DNA from: Streptomyces sp. NBC_01296
Lineage (GTDB): Bacteria > Actinomycetota > Actinomycetes > Streptomycetales > Streptomycetaceae
Direction of reading: 5' to 3'
DNA length: 64,000 nt
Assembly: GCF_035984415.1 (NCBI RefSeq)
Contig: NZ_CP130720.1
Span: 7,192,001 to 7,256,000 of the forward strand
The notes beneath the pieces were generated by a model that was not told where the DNA came from, did no database searches, and worked only from the letters and a program-made list of their open reading frames with translations. The position numbers and the translations under genes were made by a program. Position 1 is the stretch's first letter. Every line of letters starts with the position of its first letter. Below are positions 43,189 through 52,373 of the stretch, in pieces.

Positions 43189-44547
43189 TCATGCCGGGGC
43201 AGGGCCTGTCCGAGCGCCGGCCTCGGATCTGTCTGTCGGAGGCGGGCTGAGCCTGAGCATCACGACGTAGGCGACCACCACCGCGACGATGACCAGAGGC
43301 ATGACGGTGAGGCCCTGCGATCCCAGCAGCAGGGTGGCCAGCAGCACCGACGTCAACGGGAGCTTGAGCATGGTGACCGCCATGGCTCCGATGCCCATGG
43401 CGAACGCCGGGGTGAGCTGCAGCCCTGGAAGGTGTGACATGGCGATGCCGCCCGCCGCCCCCAGGAACATCGCCGGGAAGATCGGGCCGCCCCGGAAGGC
43501 GCTCAGCGAGACGCAGTACGCGAGCCCCTTGCAGGCCATGAGAAGCGTCAACGTGCCGACGGTGTAATCGGCGCTGTTCGCGAGCAGCGGGCCCAGAGCG
43601 GCCTGCCCCGAGTACATCACCTCGGTCGCGGCCTTCCCGGTGCTGTGGGCGTAGGCGATGGCGAGCCCGCCGATCACCAGGCCCATCAGTACGGTGGCGG
43701 GAAGCCGATGCCGTTCGACGCGCGGCTGCAGCCACAGGGCGAGCCGTCGGATGCCCGTGCCGATGAGGGCCATCGCGAGTCCGATGACCAGTGCCCAGCC
43801 GAATTCGGCGACGGTGGGCGAGTTGGCGTGTGGTACGTCCTGAATGGCCAGCGAGTAAGTGCCGAGACCGGTCCAGTTGTCCAGGCCGATGAAGACGAGC
43901 GAGCCGATGCCGGCGGCGAGCAGGCCCGGCACCAGCACGACCCCGAGCATCGGCCCGCCGATTCCCGACACTTCCATGAGGAGGAAGGCACCAGTAATGG
44001 GGGACCCGAGCAGAGTACTGACCGCTGCGAAGCTCCCCGCGGCGCCGACCACGGCCCCGGCCTGCGGAGGCATGTCCGGCTTCAGGAGACGTACCAGCCA
44101 GAGGGCGACGCCGCTGCCGAGCATGATGAGCGGCGCTTCGGGTCCGAGGACCGCGCCGAGGCCCAGCGTCGCCAGGGCCGCGAGGAGGATGCCGGGAAGC
44201 TCGCGCGGTTTCGGCGCGCCCGCCGTCGACAGCCCCTCGGCTGGCTTGTGGCCGCCGATCCCGGGAAGGTAGCGGATGGTCGCCCCGACCAACAGGCCGG
44301 CCACGGCGAGCAGCGGCAGGGGCCACCAGGGTGGGGTCACCTGGAAACCCAGAGCCTTGGGCAGGTCGGTGTAGGTCCAGGGCTGGAGCGCATCGACCAG
44401 TGCGAGGAAGCCGTACGCGCCTGCGGAGATCGGCACTCCGAGCACCGCCGCCATGACCAGGAGGCCGATGTAGCCGCGGGTCCTGACCTGGGCGAAGGGA
44501 TCAGGCGGTGGCGTCCCCGGTGCTCCGACGGGACGATCGGCCGACAT
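43189..44547 (-). CDS. ClC-family chloride channel/antiporter
   Basis: 452 residues with the ClC selectivity motifs: GPEAPLIMLGSG (the GxExP type), GSPITGAFLLMEVSG, and GGPIFPAMFLGAAGG (the GxFxP type). Ten or more hydrophobic helices are visible and no CBS domains. ATG 44547. It lies close to a glutamate decarboxylase on the same strand. ClC antiporters support decarboxylase-based acid resistance in enteric bacteria, so the pairing may be functional here. The 3' end meets the MFS pseudogene. Confidence 0.9.
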   Translation of the reverse strand: MSADRPVGAPGTPPPDPFAQVRTRGYIGLLVMAAVLGVPISAGAYGFLALVDALQPWTYTDLPKALGFQVTPPWWPLPLLAVAGLLVGATIRYLPGIGGHKPAEGLSTAGAPKPRELPGILLAALATLGLGAVLGPEAPLIMLGSGVALWLVRLLKPDMPPQAGAVVGAAGSFAAVSTLLGSPITGAFLLMEVSGIGGPMLGVVLVPGLLAAGIGSLVFIGLDNWTGLGTYSLAIQDVPHANSPTVAEFGWALVIGLAMALIGTGIRRLALWLQPRVERHRLPATVLMGLVIGGLAIAYAHSTGKAATEVMYSGQAALGPLLANSADYTVGTLTLLMACKGLAYCVSLSAFRGGPIFPAMFLGAAGGIAMSHLPGLQLTPAFAMGIGAMAVTMLKLPLTSVLLATLLLGSQGLTVMPLVIVAVVVAYVVMLRLSPPPTDRSEAGARTGPAPA

Positions 44548-44980
44548 TGCGAATCAACTCCTCGGCATCGATGTCCGTCGGGAACGTGGTGATTCACCGG
44601 CGTCTGCCCAGGTGATACCACGTGGCGTCGCTGCGCACCTGGCGTGCGCACCGCTGCCGTTCGGCGTCGGCGTGACGGTCACTCGGCCGGCCCAAACCCC
44701 GCCGGGCGGTTCACCCGATCGGTCCCGCGCCGTCGGCGCGGTCCGCCGCCGCGGACGCGCCGTTGGCCGGGCTGCGCGCCGCGGGTGTGCTGGAGTGGAT
44801 CGCCGCCCGGGTGGGCCGGACGGCCGCCGGCGCGCTGCGTGACGACGGCATGTCCGCCGAAGCGGCCGCGGGGCCCGGGACCACCCGGTCCAAGGCCTTG
44901 GTCCTGCTCCTGACCGCGCAGGACAGGCGGCACAGGTCGCCGATTGCCGGTCGCCCGGAAGACTGCTCCGCCGCAGTGCG
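44548..44980. other. Intergenic region with a possible gene fragment
   Basis: 433 bp between the ClC and GAD genes. One plus-strand frame (about 44763-44987) has good actinobacterial codon bias in its first half (LAGLRAAGVLEWIAARVG), but it lacks a credible start and matches no family I recognise. It may be a remnant or chance. Promoter sequences for the ClC gene should lie at the left end. Confidence 0.3.
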
Positions 44981-46345
44981 TCAGTAGCCGGTGCCGCGCT
45001 TGACCTGGGTCCGCTCGATGCTGTGGGCCGCTCCCTTGTCGTCCAGCGTGCGGCATGCGTCGGCGATGTCCTGGGTCAGGCGGTCGATCTGTTCGCGGCT
45101 CAGGGTCTCCTTGACCAGGGCGCGCAGGATCTTCACCCGTTCCGCGTTGGGCGGGAGGGTGTAGGCCGGCACCATCCAGCCCCGCTCGGCCGAGAGCTGC
45201 CAGGCGATGTCGGACTCGTCGTAGGCGTGCTTGCCGGCGAGACGGAAAGCGACCAGCGGCAGTTGCTCGAGGTCGCTCCCGATCACTTCGAAGCGGCCGC
45301 TGCTGCGCAGGTTGTCCGCGAGTGCGCGGGCGTTCTCCTGCATCGTCTTCATGACGTAGGTGTAGCCCTGGCGACCGAGCCGCACGAAGTTGTAGTACTG
45401 CGCGAGCACCATCGACGCACCGGTGGAGAAGTTCAGCGTGAACGTCGCGTCGGTCTTGCCCAGGTAGTTCTCGTAGAAGACGAGGTCTTTGGCGAGGTCG
45501 GCCTCTTCGCGGAAGACCAGCCATCCGATGCCGGGGTAGACTAGCCCGTATTTGTGCCCCGAGACGTTGATCGAACGGACCTGCTCCAGCCGGAAGTCCC
45601 ATTTCGAGTCCGGGTAGAGGAAGGGCCAGACGAATGCGCCGCTGGCGCCATCGACATGGATCGGAATGTCGAGGTCCCGCCTCTTGCGAACGTCCCGCAG
45701 GAGCTTGTCGATCCCGACGACATCATCCTTGTGGCCGGTGAACGTGGTGCCGAGGACGGCGACGACACCGATCGTGTTCTCGTCGAGGTGGGGCTCCACG
45801 TCCTCCGGGCCGATCGTGTACTTGTCCTCGGCAAGCGGCACGATCCGCGGCTCGACGTCGAAGTAGCGGCAGAACTTCTCCCACACGACGTGGACGTCAC
45901 CCCCGAAGACCAGGTTGGGCCGGTCGGTCGAAAGGCCGGCTGCCTGGCGGCGCTCGCGCCACTTCCACTTCAACGACAGCGCGCCGAGCATGATCGCCTC
46001 GGACGAGCCCTGGGTCCGACATCCGGTCGTCCTGCCCGGCGCGTGGAAGAGGTTGGCGAGCATGCGCACGCAGCGCTGCTCGATCTCGGCGGAAATGGGG
46101 TACTCCGCATGGTCGATGAAGTTGCGGTGAAGGTTCTCGGCGATCAGCCGCTGCGCCTCCGGCTCCATCCACGTGGTGACGAACGTGGCGAGGTTGCGCT
46201 GCGGGTCGCCCTCCATGGCGAGATCCACATCCACGAGCCGCATCGCGTCCGTCGCGGCCATGCCTTCCTCGGGGAAGGTCTCCGAGGGAGCGGGCACCGT
46301 CAAAAATCGGTTACCGAACAGAGCCGAGTCGTCGCGCTTGGTCAT
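44981..46345 (-). CDS. Glutamate decarboxylase
   Basis: 454 residues of a PLP-dependent group II decarboxylase aligned over its length with GadA/GadB: NLATFVTTWMEPEA, EYPISAEIEQRCV, GSSEAIMLGALSLKWKWR, the HVDGASGAFVWPF region and the PLP-lysine in SGHKYGL. It converts glutamate to GABA and consumes a proton. ATG 46345 gives the standard N-terminus; no strong ribosome site is seen. The ClC transporter gene downstream on the same strand suggests an acid-stress module, although no GadC-type antiporter is present. Confidence 0.93.
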   Translation of the reverse strand: MTKRDDSALFGNRFLTVPAPSETFPEEGMAATDAMRLVDVDLAMEGDPQRNLATFVTTWMEPEAQRLIAENLHRNFIDHAEYPISAEIEQRCVRMLANLFHAPGRTTGCRTQGSSEAIMLGALSLKWKWRERRQAAGLSTDRPNLVFGGDVHVVWEKFCRYFDVEPRIVPLAEDKYTIGPEDVEPHLDENTIGVVAVLGTTFTGHKDDVVGIDKLLRDVRKRRDLDIPIHVDGASGAFVWPFLYPDSKWDFRLEQVRSINVSGHKYGLVYPGIGWLVFREEADLAKDLVFYENYLGKTDATFTLNFSTGASMVLAQYYNFVRLGRQGYTYVMKTMQENARALADNLRSSGRFEVIGSDLEQLPLVAFRLAGKHAYDESDIAWQLSAERGWMVPAYTLPPNAERVKILRALVKETLSREQIDRLTQDIADACRTLDDKGAAHSIERTQVKRGTGY

Positions 46346-46498
46346 GCATCGATTCAACAGCGCCGGAGCCTGCCGCGGCCGAGGGACACACCGCTGCGCC
46401 CGGCGGCGCGCTACGTGCAGACGAGGGAAACCCTCTGTGGCTGGGGCGGTCGGGTCCACGGCTTCGCGTTCTTCCCTTCCCGGCCGCCCTGCTCGATA

Positions 46499-47146
46499 TC
46501 AGCCCTGCCCTACGTGTAGATGGAGCGGTCCTCGCAGGATGGGGCTTCGCCGGTACGGGGGTGGGTCGGTGATGAGCTGGGGATTGTTGAGGCGGCGGAA
46601 GAACTCGGTGAGTGCGATCTGGACCTCCAGGCGGGCCATCGGGCCGCCGAAGCACAGGTGGATGCCTCCGCCGAAGCCCAGGTGCTGGTTGTCCTGTCGG
46701 CTGGGGTCGAAGCGGTCGGGTTCGTGGAAGCGGTCGGGGTCACGGTTGCCGGAGGCGAGCATGAGCATGATCTGCGCGCCCTTGGGGATGACGGTGTCGC
46801 CGATCGTGACGTCGCTGTAGGCGGCCCGCCAGGGGACGATCTGCACGGGCGGCTCGTAGCGCAGCAGCTCTTCGACCACCCCGATGATGAGGTCCGGTTG
46901 GCTTTGCGGCCGCTGCAGCACGTCCGGGTGCCGCAGCAGTGTCAGTACACCGTTGCTGATCAGATTGACCGTGGTCTCATGGCCGGCGAAGAGGATCGGG
47001 GTGGCCGTGGTCACGATCTCCTCGTCGGTCATGTGTCCGTCCGGGCCGTCGTCGGTGGCCAGCCGGGACAGCAGGTCCTCGCCCGGCTGGCTGCGGTGGC
47101 TCTCGACCAGTCCGCCGAGGTATTTGTGCAGGTGGGTCTGCCGCAC
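46499..47146 (-). pseudogene. Cytochrome P450, N-terminal half lost
   Basis: About 216 residues covering the C-terminal half of a bacterial P450: I-helix AGHETT, K-helix EELLR, meander region NRDPDRF, and the heme-cysteine loop LGFGGGIHLCFGG. A full protein would be about 400 residues. The frame continues to the end of the IS3-type element at about 47149 and stops there, so the 5' half was removed by insertion and deletion. No heme protein is expected from this stump. Confidence 0.85.
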
Positions 47147-47202
47147 GATCGGGTGACATCTGATCTGGCTTGCCCTGTGGGGTGGGTGGGAAGGATGTCG
47201 CT

Positions 47203-47400
47203 GTGCCCAAGCCTTATCCGGAAGAGTTCCGTCAGGACGTCGTGCGGGTCGCGAGGAATCGCGGCCCGGGCGTGACGGTCGAGTAGGTGGCCGCCGACTT
47301 CGGAGTCAAGCTGCTGGAGCAGGAGAACGAGGTCCTGCGCCGGGCCGCGGCCTACCTGTCCCAGGCGAACCTCCCGGGAAAAGGATCTACCCGCTCGTGA
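47203..47400 (+). pseudogene. IS3 transposase OrfA, defective
   Basis: GTG 47203 starts PKPYPEEFRQDVVRVARNRG, the usual OrfA helix-turn-helix. An in-frame TAG (47284-47286) interrupts it, and about 35 codons are missing before LLEQENEVLRRAAAYLSQ. The end overlaps the OrfB start as in intact elements. Loss of OrfA probably makes this copy immobile. Confidence 0.82.
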
Positions 47401-48254
47401 AAGAGCTGGCCACGGACGGCATTCCCGTCACGGTCACGTGCCGGGTCCTCAAGCTCGCCAGACAGCCCTACTACCGGTGGTTGGAGCGGCCGGTGACCGA
47501 TGGCGAAGTCGAGCAGGCCGCTCGCGCGAACGCGTTGTTCGACGCCCACCGTGAGGACCCGGAGTTCGGCTACCGCTTTCTGGCCGACGAGGCCCGCAGC
47601 GCGGGATCCGGCATGGCCGACCGGACCGCGTGGCGGATCTGCCGGGACAACCGCTGGTGGAGCGTGTTCGGCAAGAAGCGTGGCAGGAACAAGAAGGCCG
47701 GCCCACCGGTGCACGATGATCTCGTTCGCCGCGACTTCACCGCGACCGGCCCGAACCGGCTGTGGCTCACCGACATCACCGAACACACCACCGGCGAGGG
47801 AAAGCTGTATCTCTGCGCGATCAAGGACGTCTTCAGCAAGCGGATCGTGGGCTATTCCATCGACACGCGTATGAAGTCCCGCCTGGCCGTCACCGCCCTG
47901 GACAACGCCGTGGCCCGGCGCGAGCACGTCGCCGGATGCATTCTGCACAGCGATCGCGGATCGCAGTTCCGGTCCCGGAAGTTGGTCCGGGCGCTCGACC
48001 GGCACCGGATGGCCGGCTCCATAGGAAGAGTCGGGGCTGCCGGTGACAACGCGGCCATGGAGTCCTTCTTCAGCCTGCTGCAGAAGAACGTCCTCGACCG
48101 CCGGACATGGGCCACCCGCCAGGAACTGCGGATCGCGATCGTCACCTGGATCGAGAGGACCTATCACCGACGCCGCAGGCAAGCCTCGCTCGGCAGGCTG
48201 ACCCCCGTCGAATTCGAGACCGTCATGACGACACCGGCCCTTCTGGCCGCGTGA
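47397..48254 (+). CDS. IS3-family transposase OrfB (DDE integrase)
   Basis: 285 residues with the rve-type DDE catalytic core: first Asp in LWLTDITEHTT, second Asp in ILHSDRGSQF, and Glu in NAAMESFFSLLQKNVL. The N-terminal HTH_21-like region (YRFLADEARSAG) is present. It is normally made as an OrfAB fusion by frameshifting. Here OrfA is defective, so only OrfB could be made, from GTG 47397, which overlaps the OrfA stop. Confidence 0.92.
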   Translation: MKELATDGIPVTVTCRVLKLARQPYYRWLERPVTDGEVEQAARANALFDAHREDPEFGYRFLADEARSAGSGMADRTAWRICRDNRWWSVFGKKRGRNKKAGPPVHDDLVRRDFTATGPNRLWLTDITEHTTGEGKLYLCAIKDVFSKRIVGYSIDTRMKSRLAVTALDNAVARREHVAGCILHSDRGSQFRSRKLVRALDRHRMAGSIGRVGAAGDNAAMESFFSLLQKNVLDRRTWATRQELRIAIVTWIERTYHRRRRQASLGRLTPVEFETVMTTPALLAA

Positions 48255-48271
48255 CCGAACCTGTCACCCGA

Positions 48272-48661
48272 ACCTGCATCAGACCCCTTCGCGCGCACAT
48301 CGATCGTTTCGGAGTCGCCCCGGATGGGCGGCTGTTCCGCAATCAGGCGGGCAACTACGTAGAGGCTGGGGCGTACGGCATCACTTGGTCGAGGGCAAGG
48401 GAGTACGCCCTGGCCCGGACGGAACTCGCCATGGGTCTGGCCAAGCGTCCCTACGACCTCCGGCACGCCGGGATCTCGTTCTGGCTGCACTCCGGGGTCG
48501 ACCCCGCCGAGTGTGCGCGGCGAGCCGGACACAGCATCCATGTCCTGTTCAAGCACTACGCCAAGTTCCTGGACGGTGTTCAGGAGCAGGCCAACCGTCT
48601 CATCGAGCAGTCGATGGAGGAGTGGAACCGCGTCAGTCGAGGCGCGGGACCGGCGAGGTGA
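48272..48661 (+). pseudogene. Tyrosine-recombinase integrase, C-terminal part
   Basis: About 129 residues of the catalytic domain of an actinobacterial integrase: the LFRNQAGNYV segment, KRPYDLRHAGISFWLHSG (box II Arg-His), CARRAGHS and the tyrosine in FKHYAKFLDG. The first catalytic arginine and the whole N-terminus are missing, replaced by the IS3 element. It lies directly before a terminator and the middle attachment-site-like repeat, the usual int-att order. Confidence 0.82.
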
Positions 48662-48668
48662 GCCGGGT

Positions 48669-48688
48669 TTGGTCCGTGACTGGTCCGG
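48669..48688. repeat. Paired TGGTCCG motif, left of repeat copy 2
   Basis: TTGGTCCGTGACTGGTCCGG begins 8 bp after the integrase stop. The same pattern recurs on the other side of the attachment-like unit at 48945 and near copies 1 and 3. It could be a recombinase arm- or core-binding site. Confidence 0.55.
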
Positions 48689-48772
48689 AAGCGCTGGTCA
48701 GGCGCGGGATAGGGGTGGGAGGAACTGGGAGGAAAGGAGTAAATCGAAGCTCGCCTCAAGCGAGTCGCGCCG

Positions 48773-48814
48773 AAGGCGCCTGCCGGGCAAAAGCCCAGGG
48801 CAGGCGCCTTTTTT
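48773..48814 (+). terminator. Rho-independent terminator after integrase
   Basis: A 12-bp perfect stem (48773-48784 with 48799-48810), a 14-nt loop that can pair further, and a run of six T (48809-48814). It ends the integrase transcript just before the attachment-like repeat. Confidence 0.88.
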
Positions 48815-48821
48815 CGTGCCT

Positions 48822-48971
48822 CTAGAAGAAGCTGAGACGCTTCGGCGAGTACGACACCAGCATGTTCTTCGTCTCCTGGTGGTACAGGGGCCGCACTGCC
48901 TCTGACCAGCCGAAACAGTGATGAGTGGGTCTGTCGGTCGGTGGCTGGTCCGTGAATGGTCCGGATCTTGG
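48822..48971. repeat. Attachment-site-like repeat, copy 2
   Basis: Same layout as copy 1: CTAGAAGAA start, the CATGTTCTTCGTCT core, a minus-strand tail peptide with YHQETKNMLVSYSPKRL ending FF-stop, and 123 bp later the CTGGTCCGTGAATGGTCCGG pair with ATCTTGG. It is the middle of three copies and follows the integrase stump and terminator, which is why I read the unit as a recombination site. Confidence 0.75.
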
Positions 48972-49008
48972 CGCCTCGGGGTGGAGCGCGTTGGCGAGTA
49001 GTTAGATA

Positions 49009-49527
49009 TCAAGGGAGGGAGTCCGGGCGCGCCTCCCGGCAGAGGAGCGTCATGTCGAGGGGCCTGGTCCAGGGCTCGTCGGCTGCTGCGTGCAGCTTCA
49101 GGTGGGCTCTCGTTCGAGACCGCGTCTTTCTGTCAATCGGTGAGCCTTGCAGGCCGTCCTCCGGAGCGGCAGCGGCTTGGAGGTGTCCCTGGCCGCGTGG
49201 ATCTGGCCACGGTCCGCCCGGGCCGCCAACGTAGGGCAGCGCGGCGGGGCCGGGGCTGTGCGCTGGACCCAGCCCGTTCCGGTGAGCCCGGTGCAGGCCC
49301 CCCACGAACTGGCACGCGACCGTGAGCGGACTCGCCCCATGCAGGATCCCTTGCTGTCGCATGAAGGCTCGTAGATTCGGTGCTGGTTCGGGCGTGCCAT
49401 CCAACGCGCATTCCACCGCGAGCCAGGGCCGGTCAACGCTGATGTCCCAGGCCACCAGTCGAGGTGCGTGGTAACTGTCGGGGCAGGGTGTGACGGGGCC
49501 GAACCGGGGGAGGTGGGTGAGGAGCAC
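49009..49527 (-). CDS. Hypothetical protein, possibly a remnant
   Basis: 172 codons open from ATG 49527, with a protein-like first 90 residues (YHAPRLVAWDISVDRPWLAV, NLRAFMRQQGILHG). The second half is Pro/Arg-rich and less convincing. I recognise no family. Upstream on the same strand, another frame looks partly coding (around 49540-49640), so this may be a longer gene broken by a frameshift. Confidence 0.35.
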   Translation of the reverse strand: MLLTHLPRFGPVTPCPDSYHAPRLVAWDISVDRPWLAVECALDGTPEPAPNLRAFMRQQGILHGASPLTVACQFVGGLHRAHRNGLGPAHSPGPAALPYVGGPGGPWPDPRGQGHLQAAAAPEDGLQGSPIDRKTRSRTRAHLKLHAAADEPWTRPLDMTLLCREARPDSLP

Positions 49528-49969
49528 CTACCCTCGACGCCCGACTCACCCAGGCCCACCGCGGCAAGCTCGGCCACCACAGGGGCTGTCGGCAGCCTCT
49601 CGGCCGAAGGTGTCCGCGAACCCGCGGGGCGGGTGCATTTCCAACCGGCCCGGGAGCGGCCCGGAGGCTCGTCCAAGGCGCAACCGAGGTGATTCTCCGG
49701 CCTGCTGGGCCGCCGGGCCTCGGTCGAACGCCCACGGCTGCCTGAAGGAGCTGGCAGCCGAGACGCAAGTGGGTTGGCCGGCCAGGGTGGTCGTATCACC
49801 AACCAAGCACACCGGGTTCGTGCCTGGGCTACGGCCGTTGGGTCGTTTCGGCCGCGGTTGCGAGTGTGTCGATGCAGTCCACCGCGGTCACCCTTGCTAC
49901 TGTCCGCTTCGCCCAAATCACCCGCAAGTGAATAATTCGCGCCCGCTGGTGGCCGAGAGGAAACGGACC
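49528..49969. other. Intergenic region, possibly decayed coding DNA
   Basis: About 440 bp before the flavin oxidase gene. No complete gene is visible. The left part may be the 5' half of the broken hypothetical gene. The right end must hold the promoter of the oxidase and is AT-richer (around 49920-49935). Confidence 0.35.
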
Positions 49970-51466
49970 ATGAACGACTTTTCCCGTCGTAAAGTGCTCA
50001 AGGCGACGGCGGCCGCCGGTGCCGGTGCGGTCGTCGCGCAGGGCCTCGCGGCCACCGAGGCCCATGGTGCGAGCGCCGTGAAGGAGGCGTCCGCGAACGC
50101 GGAGTGCCCGCCGGCGAAGCTGACCGGCCGCATCGTCCGCCCCGACGATGCCGGGTACACGGACGCCCGCCTCGGCTGGGACCAGCTCATCTCTCGCTAT
50201 CCGCTGGTCATCGTCTTCGCCCAGAACACCCAGGACGTGGTCAACGCCCTTACATGGGCACGGCAGAACGACGTCGCGCTACGGGTCCGCAGCGGCCGCC
50301 ACAACACTGAGGGCTGGTCGAACATCGACAACGGCCTCGTGATCGACATCAGCGAGCTGAAGTCGGTCCGCATCGACAGCGCCGCCCGTGTCGCGACGGT
50401 CGGCGCCGGACTCAACCAGCTGGAAGCGGTGACCACGCTCGCGGAGCAGAACTTCGCGGTGACGACCGGGACCGAAGGCAGCGTGGGCCTGTCCGGGGCG
50501 ACACTCGGCGGCGGTCTCGGCTTCCTCACCCGCTGGATCGGCATGGCCTGCGACAGCCTGATCGGTGCCGAGGTCGTCGTTGCGGAAGGCGCCGAGTGCG
50601 CCAAGGTGGTCAAGGCCGATCTGCACAACAACCCGGACCTGCTCTGGGCGCTGCGCGGAGCCGGGAACGGCAACTTCGGGATCGTCACCTCACTCACCTA
50701 CAAAGTGGCCCCACTGAGGAGCGTCACGTATTTGCAGGCCACTTGGGACGGAATCGGCGACCTGTCCAGGATCTTCGAGGCCTATCAGCGTACTGCGCCT
50801 TACACGGACGACCGCCTCGGCACCCAGCTCGAAATTCACCGGAACCAGATCCTGCTGTTTGGGGTCCTCGCGGAAGGAACACCCGCGGAGGCGAAGAAGC
50901 TACTGGCCCCGATCCTGTCGGTCGACAGCCCCCAGGTGTCGGTGCAGGTAGGGAACTGGGGCGACGTGTACGCGGGCTTCCAGATCCCGATCGCGGACGA
51001 ACCCGCGAACTGGAAGTTCTTCTCGCAGTTCGCCAGAAAGCCGTTCCCGAGGAAGGCGATCGATGTGATCTCCTCGTTCATGCGGGACGCACCCACGGAC
51101 GACAGCAACTTCTTTGTGCAGGCGTTCGGCGGGGCGGTCAGGAAGAGCCCCCGCGGCGGCACGGCGTTCCCGCACCGCGACGCGCTCTTCTACTCCGAGC
51201 CCGGCGCCGGCTGGGGGACCCGCTCCGACCAGCCGGGCGTCTGCGACCCGCTCACCCCGCAGGCCCAGGCTTGGATCGCCGAATTCAGCCAGGCACTGCG
51301 CCCCTACGTAGACGGTGCCTACGTCAACGTGGCGAACATCGGCATGCAGGACTGGGAGACCGCCTACTGGGGATCGAACTTCGACCGACTGCGCAAGATC
51401 AAGGCGGAGTACGACCCCCACAACGTCTTCAAGTACGAGCAGAGCATCCCGCCCGCGTCCTGCTGA
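49970..51466 (+). CDS. Secreted BBE-type FAD-dependent oxidoreductase
   Basis: 498 residues. The N-terminus is a twin-arginine signal (SRRKVLKATAAAGAGAV), so export is folded through Tat. The FAD_binding_4 domain follows, with the flavin-linking histidine in RSGRHNTEGW, TEGSVGLSGATLGGGLGFL and GNGNFGIVTSLTY. The C-terminal BBE block NVANIGMQDWETAYWGSNFDRL fits the berberine-bridge group. The second covalent cysteine of bicovalent members is not obvious. ATG 49970 has GAGAGG upstream. Family members oxidise sugars, alkaloids or polyketides; the substrate is unknown. Confidence 0.9.
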   Translation: MNDFSRRKVLKATAAAGAGAVVAQGLAATEAHGASAVKEASANAECPPAKLTGRIVRPDDAGYTDARLGWDQLISRYPLVIVFAQNTQDVVNALTWARQNDVALRVRSGRHNTEGWSNIDNGLVIDISELKSVRIDSAARVATVGAGLNQLEAVTTLAEQNFAVTTGTEGSVGLSGATLGGGLGFLTRWIGMACDSLIGAEVVVAEGAECAKVVKADLHNNPDLLWALRGAGNGNFGIVTSLTYKVAPLRSVTYLQATWDGIGDLSRIFEAYQRTAPYTDDRLGTQLEIHRNQILLFGVLAEGTPAEAKKLLAPILSVDSPQVSVQVGNWGDVYAGFQIPIADEPANWKFFSQFARKPFPRKAIDVISSFMRDAPTDDSNFFVQAFGGAVRKSPRGGTAFPHRDALFYSEPGAGWGTRSDQPGVCDPLTPQAQAWIAEFSQALRPYVDGAYVNVANIGMQDWETAYWGSNFDRLRKIKAEYDPHNVFKYEQSIPPASC

Positions 51467-51579
51467 ACGAACAGGCCTGAGCCCCCTCCCGACCGGCGAG
51501 GGGGCTCAGCCACGACCTGCCCGTCCTGATGGAGAAGCCACGCTGTTGCAGGACGCCTGTAAACCTGATTCAAATCGTT

Positions 51580-51838
51580 GAATCAGTCAGGCAGGCGCCA
51601 TTGCCGCAAGACTTTCCTGCCAGTGCGGAGCGCAGGCGATCGATGGCCCGGGGGCGGTAGCGGACGAGGTCGGTGCGGCGGATGGTTGAGGATCTCCAGC
51701 CCAAAGGGCCTCATCGGCCGACCGCATGAGCCTGCGGTCCCTGCGAATGCCGACCTCGTCGGCGATCACGAAGGCGTCACCGGCGTCGGTCTTGCCCTCG
51801 CGGCAGTAGCGCGGGATGAACGTGCAGGTCATTGCGCG
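51580..51838 (-). pseudogene. IS110-family transposase fragment
   Basis: On the minus strand the sequence reads IPRYCREGKTDAGDAFVIAD followed by an RRDRRLM segment, the RuvC-like GKTDAxDAxVIA block of IS110 transposases. After a frame change, TDLVRYRPRAIDRLRSAL, typical of the same protein, follows. No start or catalytic C-terminal half is present. It abuts an IS5-type fragment on the other strand. Confidence 0.72.
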
Positions 51839-52189
51839 CCGGACGGCACACCCCTGTGGTTCTCCCGTGCACTGTCCGGACGCACCCACGACCTGACCCT
51901 GGCCCGCGCCTGCGGCATCGTCCAGGTCTGCCTCACCTGGCAGATCCTCATTCTGGCCGACCGGACCGACCAAGGCGACGGTGCCACCGTCCGCACTCCC
52001 TACTACCGCCACGGCATCCAGCCCCCGCACTACCAGCAGTACAACCGAGACCACGCCCGACTCCGAGCATCGGGCGAACGCGCCTTCGCACTGCTGAAAA
52101 CCTGGCGCGTCCTCCGCCGGACCCGCTGCCCAGCCAGCCGCATCGTTGCTGCGGTCCATACCCTCCTCACCTGCGAAAACACAGGATGA
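51839..52189 (+). pseudogene. IS5-family (IS112-like) transposase C-terminal fragment
   Basis: The frame gives APDGTPLWFSRALSGRTHDL with the DDE-core aspartate region lost to the left. It continues GIQPPHYQQYNRDHARLRAS, then GERAFALLKTWRVLRRTRC and a stop at 52187-52189. The first half of the protein is missing at the junction with the IS110 fragment. Confidence 0.78.
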
Positions 52190-52373
52190 AAAAGGTTCAG
52201 TGAGACCTCTTCACGCCTGAACCATCACAGCTCGGCTTTGACGATCGCGATCGGGTGATCATTTACATGCAAATCACGACAAATGCAAGATCATCGATGG
52301 ATCGGCGTGGCTGACCTTGATCTCGACATATCCGACATTACGCTGCCGCTGTTGATCAGCAACGTCGAAAGGG

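Larger units (their letters stand above)
47149..48271 (+). mobile_element. IS3-family insertion sequence
   Basis: Bounded by a 10-bp perfect inverted repeat (TCGGGTGACA at 47149-47158 and its complement at 48262-48271); the mobile ends may be the inner TGACA/TGTCA. It contains a defective OrfA and an intact OrfB. No target duplication can be recognised. The left flank is a P450 stump and the right flank an integrase stump, so the copy lies at a rearrangement junction. Confidence 0.82.

Noticed and set aside
47284..47286. Programmed read-through or unusual amino acid at the in-frame TAG of IS3 OrfA
   Set aside because: A deletion of about 35 codons follows directly, so simple decay of OrfA explains the stop.
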